Positions 14,688 to 20,046 of a stretch of DNA of 20,046 bases are shown piece after piece; the first letter of the stretch is position 1, and every line of letters begins with the position of its first letter. Made by a program: the position numbers and the translations under genes. The stretch is from Oscillibacter sp. (GTDB lineage: Bacteria; Bacillota; Clostridia; Oscillospirales; Oscillospiraceae). Below the pieces are notes generated by a model, which did no database searches, had not been told where the DNA came from, and saw only the letters and a program-made list of their open reading frames with translations. Where the stretch lies: NCBI GenBank assembly GCA_020025415.1, contig JAHHSB010000007.1, positions 1 through 20,046 of the forward strand, given 5' to 3'.

Positions 14688-15272
14688 TCAGACCCCGCCC
14701 ACGTGGAAGACGACGCCCACCACAGCTGAAATGCCGATATACACGATGGGATGCCAGTTCCGGGTCTTTTTCACAAAGCCGGAGAGCACCAAGATCACCG
14801 CCGCCAAGGCGATGGCCTTCCAGTTAAAGAAGTCGGACAGCACGCCGGTGGCGGCATACAGCTCCTGCCGGAACAGCGCCACCAGCAGCACGGTATAGCC
14901 GGCCGCCACGATCAGTCCGGCCGAGGCCGGGCGCAGGCCATAAAAGGCAGCTTCCACATAGCGGTTGTGCCGGAACTGCTGAAGCGCCTGGGCGATGAGC
15001 AGGATTACGATGACCGACGGGGTTACCAGGCCCACCGTAGCAATGATGGCACCGGGGATCCCGGCGGTGGTAAAGCCTACATAGGTGGCCATATTGACGC
15101 CGATGGGGCCGGGCGTGGACTCCGACACCGCCAGCATATCCGCCAGCTGGGCATGTGTGAACCAATGGGTCTTGTCCGCCAGATCATACAAAAAGGGGAT
15201 GGTGGCCATGCCGCCGCCGACGGAAAACAGGCCCACCTTAAAATACTCCCAAAAGAGCAGCACAAAAATCAT
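14688..15272 (-). CDS. chrA: Chromate transporter family protein, half-size ChrA (second of pair)
   Basis: This 194-residue membrane protein is one CHR domain. The N-terminal FKVGLFSVGGGMATIPFL is followed by ESTPGPIGVNMATYVG, the two hallmark motifs, then several hydrophobic helices. Short CHR proteins work as a pair with opposite topology, equivalent to the two halves of full-length ChrA. Substrates are chromate or related oxyanions, but many clostridial members lie in no metal-resistance context and their substrate is unproven. ATG at 15272 overlaps the TGA of the upstream chrA by four bases (ATGA), showing coupled translation. Longer in-frame extensions upstream lie inside the other chrA gene and are not real. 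Confidence 0.9.
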   Translation of the reverse strand: MIFVLLFWEYFKVGLFSVGGGMATIPFLYDLADKTHWFTHAQLADMLAVSESTPGPIGVNMATYVGFTTAGIPGAIIATVGLVTPSVIVILLIAQALQQFRHNRYVEAAFYGLRPASAGLIVAAGYTVLLVALFRQELYAATGVLSDFFNWKAIALAAVILVLSGFVKKTRNWHPIVYIGISAVVGVVFHVGGV

Positions 15273-15811
15273 GAATCCTTTGCCTCCAGTTCCTTGATCA
15301 CAATGCCGCATACTGCGGAGGCCAAGACGAACCACACCGGCGACAGGCTGGTAACGATGCTGGCCACAGCCACCGCCAGGAAAATCACCAAGGTTTTCCA
15401 GTCTACCACCGCCTTTTTGACCAGCTTCACCACCGCATTGATGATCAGCACGCACACACAGGCTCGGATGCCCGCGAAGGCGTTCTGCACCGCCACCAGA
15501 TGGGAGAAATTGCTGATCAGGCCAGCGATGATCATGATGATCACCAGAGAGGGGAAAACGATCCCCGCGGTAGCAACAATGCCGCCCAGGATCCCCCTGC
15601 ACTTTTGCCCTACAAAGGTGGCAGTATTAACGGCAATCACCCCCGGCGTACACTGGCCGATGGCGTAGTAATCCATCAGTTCATCCTCTTTGGCCCATTG
15701 GTGCCTGTCCACAATCTCCCGCTGCAGCATCGGCAGCATGGCCGCGCCGCCGCCGAAGGTCAGCACACCGATCTTGGCAAAGGTGATAAACAGTTCCCAC
15801 AGTCCTTTCAA
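15269..15811 (-). CDS. chrA: Chromate transporter family protein, half-size ChrA (first of pair)
   Basis: This 180-residue membrane protein is the partner CHR half. The N terminus is LKGLWELFITFAKIGVLTFGGG, followed by AAMLPML and QCTPGVIAVNTATFVG, then hydrophobic helices. I see no ATG or GTG at a sensible place. TTG at 15811 is the likely start: it gives the normal family N terminus, AGAGGG lies about seven bases upstream, and it falls 16 bp past the birA stop. The open frame continues further into birA but has no homology there. It overlaps the next chrA by four bases. It is probably expressed from the birA promoter; a link between biotin ligase and this transporter is not known to me. Confidence 0.86.
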   Translation of the reverse strand: MKGLWELFITFAKIGVLTFGGGAAMLPMLQREIVDRHQWAKEDELMDYYAIGQCTPGVIAVNTATFVGQKCRGILGGIVATAGIVFPSLVIIMIIAGLISNFSHLVAVQNAFAGIRACVCVLIINAVVKLVKKAVVDWKTLVIFLAVAVASIVTSLSPVWFVLASAVCGIVIKELEAKDS

Positions 15812-15827
15812 ACCCGGTTCCCTCTTC

Positions 15828-16832
15828 CTATTCGATATATCCGTACATCCCCCGCACCGAGACCTCTCCAGAGCGGATGGTATCCAACTGTCCAGCAGCC
15901 GTGCGGACCACCAGGCCAAACTGCTCGTCAATATCCAGAGCTGTAACCTGCTCCCGGGACCCATCTCTTCTCAGGATCTGCACCTCTTTGCCCAGGGTGA
16001 CGCAGTCCCGGCGGTAGGCCTGCCGGTAGGGCTCCAGCTCACCGTTCTCCAGCGCCGTGTACAGCCGGTCCAGCTCCCGGATCTCCGCTGCCGCCAGCTT
16101 GGGGCGGGACACCGCCCGTCCCAGAGCCTGGGACAAAGAGGTCGCTACCTCCCGCAGGTCGGGGGGGAAATCCTCAGGCTGTTCCAGTACGTTCAGCCCA
16201 ATACCGATCACCAGATACTGCAGCCGAGCACTCTCCCCCTCCAGGGCCATTTCCGTCAGGATGCCCCCCAGCTTCCGCTTGCCCAAAATCAGGTCATTGG
16301 TCCACTTGATCTGGGGGCGCAGGCCGCAGACCTGCTCCACCGCGTTGCACACTGCCACCGCAGACAGCGCCGTCACCGGCAGCAGTTCAATCGGCGGCAG
16401 CTGGGGACGCAGCAAAGCCGATAGATAGATTCCCTTGCCGGCAGGGGAATGGAAGGGCCGCTCCATCCGGCCGCAGCCGGCGGTCTGCTCGTCGGCGATG
16501 ACCACGCTGCCATCCACCGCCCCTTCCAGGGCGATCTTTTTGGCATAAGTATTGGTGGAATTCACCTGGGAAAAGCAGTGCAGCGCCTGCCCAACCCGGC
16601 CGGGCCGGGGCAAAAAGCCCCGAATCTCCGCCTCCGTCAGAGCATCGGGCGTTCCCAGAAGGCGATAGCCCAGGCCCCGGCGGGCCTCGATCTCATAGCC
16701 CTCTCCCCGCAGCGCCTCCACATATTTCCAAATCGCCGCCCGGGACAATCCGAGCGTCTCACTCACGCTTTCCCCGGACAGATACTCCCCTGTATGCTGG
16801 CGCAGCAGCGACAAAAAAGTCTCTTTGCTCAT
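15828..16832 (-). CDS. birA: Bifunctional biotin--[acetyl-CoA-carboxylase] ligase / biotin operon repressor
   Basis: BirA makes biotinyl-AMP and transfers biotin to carrier proteins; long forms also repress biotin genes. This 334-residue protein is the long, group II form. An N-terminal winged helix (about 1-60: GESVSETLGLSRAAIWKYVEAL, RRGLGYRL) precedes the ligase domain with STNTYA (92-97), the biotin/ATP loop GCGRMERPFHSPAGKGIYLS (119-138) and KWTND (176-180), whose Lys matches E. coli K183. A C-terminal SH3-like domain ends the protein. The loop departs from the usual GRGRxGR (GCGRMER) but keeps the Arg matching E. coli R118 (R122). ATG at 16832 follows AAGGGGGG by seven bases. It is the first gene of a unit with the two chrA genes. 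No BirA-type operator palindrome is obvious here. Confidence 0.94.
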   Translation of the reverse strand: MSKETFLSLLRQHTGEYLSGESVSETLGLSRAAIWKYVEALRGEGYEIEARRGLGYRLLGTPDALTEAEIRGFLPRPGRVGQALHCFSQVNSTNTYAKKIALEGAVDGSVVIADEQTAGCGRMERPFHSPAGKGIYLSALLRPQLPPIELLPVTALSAVAVCNAVEQVCGLRPQIKWTNDLILGKRKLGGILTEMALEGESARLQYLVIGIGLNVLEQPEDFPPDLREVATSLSQALGRAVSRPKLAAAEIRELDRLYTALENGELEPYRQAYRRDCVTLGKEVQILRRDGSREQVTALDIDEQFGLVVRTAAGQLDTIRSGEVSVRGMYGYIE

Positions 16833-16860
16833 GGTCACGCCCCCCTTTCTTGAGACTTCG

Positions 16861-16889
16861 AGTGTATCACGTTTTCCCGTCCTTGTAAA
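16861..16889 (-). promoter_or_regulatory. Promoter of birA-chrA-chrA
   Basis: On the minus strand, TTTACA (16884-16889) is followed after 17 bases by TACACT (16861-16866). It lies about 30 bp before the birA start. Confidence 0.75.
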
Positions 16890-16934
16890 CCCGCCCGCAG
16901 GTGGAAAGCGGATTCCAGGATCCGCTGCGCGCGG

Positions 16935-16976
16935 AAATGAAAAACAGCGCAGCCCCAAAAAGGCCGCGCTGTTTTT
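16935..16976 (-). terminator. Intrinsic terminator of the NhaC-superfamily gene
   Basis: The stem has arms 16940-16954 and 16962-16976 (AAAAACAGCGC plus GCC, with one internal mismatch). It runs on the minus strand into a T run and lies about 18 bp past the stop of the transporter gene. The symmetric A/T flanks would let it work both ways. Confidence 0.88.
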
Positions 16977-16993
16977 TTGTGTGCCAGCTTTTC

Positions 16994-18748
16994 TCAAAGC
17001 TTTCTGGCCGTCAGCTTGCGGATGACCAGCAGAGTGCCCAGCATCAGCACGATAGACACCGGCAGGGCGATGAAGGCGTTGGGCACAAAGCCGGCGAAAA
17101 TGTAGCTGACCAGGCTCACCGCCGCGGCAGTGATGGCATAGGGCAGCTGGGTGGACACATGGTTGACATGGTCGCACTGGGCGCCGGCAGAGGCCATGAT
17201 GGTAGTATCGGAAATGGGAGAGCAGTGGTCGCCGCAGACAGCGCCGGCCATGCAGGCGGAAATGCAGACGATGGCCAGAGGGTTATCCATAGGGAACACG
17301 TTCTGGACGATGGGGATCAGCATACCGAAGGTGCCCCAGCTGGTGCCAGTGGCGAAAGCCAGCAGGCAGCCGATGACGAACACCAGCGCCGGCAGCAGCA
17401 CCTGCAGTCCGGTGGCGCTGCTCCACACGAAGTCCCGGACGAAATACTTGGCGCCCAGGGAATCGGTCATGGCCTTCAGACTCCAGGCAAAGGTCAGGAT
17501 CAAAATAGCGGACACCATGGACTTGAAGCCCTCGGGAATGCAGTTCATCATATCCCGGAAGGACATGGCCCGGCGGATCATATAGTACGCAAAAACGAAC
17601 GCCAGGGCAAAGGCGGAACCCAGCAGCAAGCCCACGGAGGCATCGGAGTTGGAGAAGGCATCTACAAAGCTGGCGCCAGAGAAGAAGCCGCCGGAATAGA
17701 TCATGCCGATGACGCAGCAGAATACCAGCACGATGATGGGCAGCACCAGATCCAGCACCCGTCCCTTGTCCTCCTCCACGTCCTCATCCATCGTGGCATA
17801 AGGATTGGGTCCGGAGAAAAGATCTCCCTTGTCCCGAGCGTTGTCCTCAAACTTCTTCATCGGGCCGAACTCTGTCTTCATCAGCGCCATGCCCACCATC
17901 ATGATGATGGTCAAAATGGCGTAGTAGTTGAAGGGAATCGCCCGGATAAAGAGGTTCAGGCCCTGGCCGTCCTCGGCAAAGGCTGCCACAGCAGCGGCCC
18001 AGGAGGAGATGGGGGCAATGATACACACCGGTGCAGCGGTGGCGTCGATGATGTAAGACAGCTTGGCCCGGGAGATCCGGTGCTTGTCAGCCACCGGCCG
18101 CATGACGCTGCCCACGGTCAGGCAATTAAAGTAGTCGTCGATGAAAATCAGCACGCCCAGAATAATGGTGGCCAGCTGCGCGCCTACCCGGGATTTAATG
18201 TGCTGTTGTGCCCAGCGCCCGAAGGCAGCAGAACCGCCGGCCTTGTTCATCAGGCACACCATGATTCCCAAAATCACCAGGAAGGCCAGGATCCCCACAT
18301 TGTAGCTGTCGGACAGCACAGAGATGATGCCGTCTTCAAACACATGAAGGACCGTCCCCTCAAAGGAAAAGTTCGAATACAGCAGTCCGCCGGCCAGAAT
18401 GCCGATGAACAATGAGGAATATACCTCCTTGGTGATCAGAGCCAGAGCGATGGCGATGATGGGGGGGACCAGGGCCCAGAAGGTGTTGTAAAACCGGCTG
18501 GGAGACTTCATATAGCCCGTTCCGCCGCAGGTCGCGCAGACATTTTCGCCGCCGCAGCTCTCACACTCCGGGTCCAGGCCGTAGCATTCCATGCACGCGC
18601 CGGAGGTACCACAGTCAGGGCACTCAATCATTTTGGTACCAGGTTCTTCAGTGGGGTCGCCAGCTGCCGCCGCTGGAACGGCCATGGCCGCACACAGCAC
18701 CAGCACCAGCGCCAGAAGGGGCAGCAGTCGCCGCAGATGATGTCTCAT
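16994..18748 (-). CDS. NhaC-superfamily transporter, likely lysine transporter (LysW-like), with N-terminal Cys-rich domain
   Basis: This is a 584-residue protein. A signal-peptide-like start (about 1-29, ending AVPAAAAG) leads to an eight-cysteine segment with four CxxC pairs (C43/46, C52/55, C62/65, C71/74; CATCGGTGYM resembles a DnaJ zinc repeat). About ten or more membrane segments of an NhaC-type antiporter follow (about 88-584). IDDYFNCLTVGSVMRPVAD, ATGTSWGTFGMLIPIV and GDHCSPISDTT are NhaC hallmarks. The leader is a lysine riboswitch with terminator, so lysine transport is far more likely than pH homeostasis; L-box surveys place an NhaC-superfamily 'LysW' among lysine-regulated transporters. 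ATG at 18748 follows AAGGAGAG by about nine bases. A further-upstream in-frame ATG lies inside the riboswitch and is not used. If the signal segment is real, the cysteine domain faces outside. Confidence 0.87.
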   Translation of the reverse strand: MRHHLRRLLPLLALVLVLCAAMAVPAAAAGDPTEEPGTKMIECPDCGTSGACMECYGLDPECESCGGENVCATCGGTGYMKSPSRFYNTFWALVPPIIAIALALITKEVYSSLFIGILAGGLLYSNFSFEGTVLHVFEDGIISVLSDSYNVGILAFLVILGIMVCLMNKAGGSAAFGRWAQQHIKSRVGAQLATIILGVLIFIDDYFNCLTVGSVMRPVADKHRISRAKLSYIIDATAAPVCIIAPISSWAAAVAAFAEDGQGLNLFIRAIPFNYYAILTIIMMVGMALMKTEFGPMKKFEDNARDKGDLFSGPNPYATMDEDVEEDKGRVLDLVLPIIVLVFCCVIGMIYSGGFFSGASFVDAFSNSDASVGLLLGSAFALAFVFAYYMIRRAMSFRDMMNCIPEGFKSMVSAILILTFAWSLKAMTDSLGAKYFVRDFVWSSATGLQVLLPALVFVIGCLLAFATGTSWGTFGMLIPIVQNVFPMDNPLAIVCISACMAGAVCGDHCSPISDTTIMASAGAQCDHVNHVSTQLPYAITAAAVSLVSYIFAGFVPNAFIALPVSIVLMLGTLLVIRKLTARKL

Positions 18749-18769
18749 ACGTTTTCTCTCCTTACACAC

Positions 18770-18803
18770 AAAAAAATGAAGCCATGACGTCATCACGGCT
18801 TCA
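18770..18803 (-). terminator. Riboswitch expression platform: intrinsic terminator
   Basis: On the minus strand an 11-bp stem (18777-18787 / 18793-18803; TGAAGCCGTGA with TCATGGCTTCA, one G-U pair) with loop TGACG is followed by seven T (18770-18776). It lies between the lysine aptamer and the ribosome-binding site. GTCAT in the 3' strand of aptamer helix P1 can pair with ATGAC in this hairpin, a possible antiterminator. Confidence 0.88.
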
Positions 18804-18830
18804 CGTAGGTACAGCTCCTTTCCCACGGGG

Positions 18831-18997
18831 CATGACAGCGTTCCACCTCAGGGGTGACAGTCCGACGCATCTTCTCCTGCGGACCGGCCCTGGTCCGCCA
18901 GACAGCGAAGCAGAGTCTCGGCGGTCTCCCCTTTCCCATCCTCCCCGGTGTTCTGCCATTGGGAGGCGGTAATCATGAAGCCCGCACCTCTATCATG
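18831..18997 (-). promoter_or_regulatory. Lysine riboswitch (L box) aptamer
   Basis: On the minus strand the conserved L-box core is readable in order. The 5' P1 strand CATGATAG is followed at once by AGGTGCGGGCTTC (consensus AGAGGUGCG...CUUC), GAAAGGGGAG (18926-18935), GCCGAG, CTGGC, ACTGTCA, and the closing GAGGTGGAACGCTGTCATG. The ends pair as an 8-bp P1 (18990-18997 / 18831-18838). Lysine binding should close P1 and favour the downstream terminator, shutting off the transporter when lysine is abundant. Size (167 nt) is normal. Residues were compared with the B. subtilis lysC leader from memory. Confidence 0.93.
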
Positions 18998-19014
18998 GAT
19001 TCAATTGCCTGTTT

Positions 19015-19043
19015 ATTATATAAGATACTGGAAAAAAGGTCAA
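19015..19043 (-). promoter_or_regulatory. Promoter of the lysine-riboswitch transporter
   Basis: On the minus strand, TTGACC (19038-19043) is followed after 17 bases by a perfect TATAAT (19015-19020). Transcription should start near 19008, about 11 nt before the aptamer's P1 helix, which is the usual arrangement. Confidence 0.9.
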
Positions 19044-19075
19044 CGGAATCCCCGGATTTTCTGCTGTTTTTTCCC

Positions 19076-19111
19076 AAAAGCGCCTCCGCGGACAGAACTG
19101 TCCGCGGAGGC
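19076..19111 (-). terminator. Intrinsic terminator of the uracil permease gene
   Basis: A perfect 13-bp stem (19082-19094 / 19099-19111; GCCTCCGCGGACA) with a 4-nt loop is followed on the minus strand by a short T run (TTTT after GC offset). It lies 24 bp past the permease stop and just before the next promoter. Confidence 0.8.
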
Positions 19112-19135
19112 AAAGGTGCTTTTTCCTTGTTTTGA

Positions 19136-20046
19136 TCAATAGGTGCCCAGGTTGGCAGAGTTATCGGAGTTGGCAGACTTGCCAAAGTGAAAGTCGTTTC
19201 CAGGCAGAATGGCGTTAAGAACAATGCCGGCGATGGCGGCAATGGCCAGAGAGGTCAGGGTGATGGACACCCCGCCCACGGTAAAGGTCAGGCCGCCGGT
19301 AAAGCCCAGGCCGCAGACCAGGATGACCGCCGCGATGATCAGGTTCCGGGAGTTGGTGAAGTCCACCTGGTTTTCCACCACGTTGCGCACACCGATGGCA
19401 GAGATCATACCGTAGAGGATAAAGCTGACGCCGCCGATAATGGCCGCGGGAATGGTATTGGCGATGTAGGCAAATGCCGGGGAGAAGGACAGCACCAGGG
19501 CATACACCGCTGCCAAGCGGATCACCCGGGGATCGTGCACCCGGGAGAGCACCAGCACACCGGTGTTCTCACCATAGGTGGTGTTGGCCGGGCCGCCGAA
19601 CAGAGCGGACAGGGACGTGGCGATACCGTCGCCAACCAGGGTGCGGTGCAGGCCCGGATCTTCGATGAAGTTGTCGCCCACAGTGGCGGAGATGGCAGAC
19701 ATATCGCCGATGTGCTCCATCATGGAGGCGATGGCAATGGGGGCCATCACCAGAATGGCAGAGATGTCAAACTTGGCCACGCTGCCGCTGAAGTCCGTGA
19801 TGAAGGGCTGCAGGCCCAGGATGGGGTTGGCACCGGTAAACAGGCCGGAACCCTCCAGTCCAGAGAAGTCCACCATGTCGGCGACCAGGGCCACAATGTA
19901 CGCGCCCACCACGCCCAGGAGAATGGGGATGATCTTAATCATGCCCTTGCCCCAGATGTTGGCCACGATGATGATGGCCATGGCCACCAGGGCCAGCCAC
20001 CAGCAGGTGGAGGCATTGGCCACGGCAGAGGGAGCCAGGTTCAGTC
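19136..20046 (-). CDS. uraA: Uracil permease (NCS2/uracil-xanthine permease family), C-terminal part
   Basis: The open frame runs to the window edge, giving the last ~303 residues of a normal ~430-residue nucleobase permease; the start is outside. Visible motifs are VMAPIAIASMMEHIGD, VGDGIATSLSALFGGPANTTYGENTG and AIIGGVSFILYGMISAIG. TTYGENTG is the NCS2 signature in its uracil form, holding the Glu that contacts uracil in E. coli UraA. Many membrane helices are present. The first in-window start-like codon (GTG at 20023) is internal: the frame upstream reads LNLAPSA, as in full-length UraA. It imports uracil for pyrimidine salvage. It ends at its own terminator; its promoter is not visible. 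Confidence 0.93.
   Translation of the reverse strand, partial: LNLAPSAVANASTCWWLALVAMAIIIVANIWGKGMIKIIPILLGVVGAYIVALVADMVDFSGLEGSGLFTGANPILGLQPFITDFSGSVAKFDISAILVMAPIAIASMMEHIGDMSAISATVGDNFIEDPGLHRTLVGDGIATSLSALFGGPANTTYGENTGVLVLSRVHDPRVIRLAAVYALVLSFSPAFAYIANTIPAAIIGGVSFILYGMISAIGVRNVVENQVDFTNSRNLIIAAVILVCGLGFTGGLTFTVGGVSITLTSLAIAAIAGIVLNAILPGNDFHFGKSANSDNSANLGTY

Noticed and set aside
16901..18415. A 504-codon plus-strand frame opposite the NhaC-type gene, and similar ones at 2554-3513 and 8117-9163
   Set aside because: They are His/Gln/Gly-rich shadows of real minus-strand genes, without ribosome sites or homology.
1..20046. Mobile element, prophage, CRISPR array or defence island
   Set aside because: I see no transposase, integrase, repeat-spacer pattern, att-like repeats or defence domains; gene content is metabolic and transport core.

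Overview
The window looks like chromosomal core DNA from a moderately GC-rich Clostridia-type Firmicute, most plausibly an Oscillospiraceae-like gut anaerobe (the family is my inference). The support is: Firmicute-specific families (YlmH, UPF0291/YnzC, XpaC), strong AGGAG ribosome sites, many TTGACA-17-TATAAT promoters, U-tailed intrinsic terminators, and a lysine riboswitch. I see no prophage, IS element, CRISPR array, tRNA or defence island.

Layout. 1-47 is the 5' end of a 16S rRNA gene on the minus strand, with its leader and two tandem consensus promoters up to 417. 534-1781 (-) is a CNNM/CorC-type membrane protein, preceded by a ~190-nt structured leader ending in its own intrinsic terminator. 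2101-3624 (-) is a PutP-type Na+/proline symporter, with a perfect 16-bp inverted repeat upstream, next to a TetR regulator (3823-4410, -). 4608-6788 (+) holds dapF and an unusual glutamate-transporter-fold symporter. A bidirectional terminator separates these from a minus-strand operon at 6852-10826: ABC exporter, ylmH, UPF0291, xpaC. 10938-11843 (-) is a zinc-ribbon/transmembrane/Big2 protein. udk (12124-12741) and an IlvD-family dehydratase (12912-14594) are plus-strand single genes. 14688-16832 (-) is birA followed by two half-size ChrA proteins. 16994-18748 (-) is an NhaC-superfamily transporter under a lysine riboswitch (18831-18997 plus terminator). 19136-20046 (-) is the C-terminal part of a uracil permease, cut by the window edge.

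How it fits together. Much of the window is small-molecule transport (proline, amino acid or dicarboxylate, lysine, uracil, chromate-type anion, divalent cation) interleaved with amino-acid, nucleotide and cofactor metabolism (DapF, IlvD, Udk, BirA). Nearly every transcription unit has a readable promoter and terminator.

The best candidates for something undescribed are regulatory: the attenuator-like leader before the CNNM gene, which I cannot match to a known riboswitch class from memory, and the palindrome that may be the TetR operator in front of putP. The lysine-riboswitch-controlled NhaC protein with an added N-terminal eight-cysteine domain is the most unusual protein architecture.
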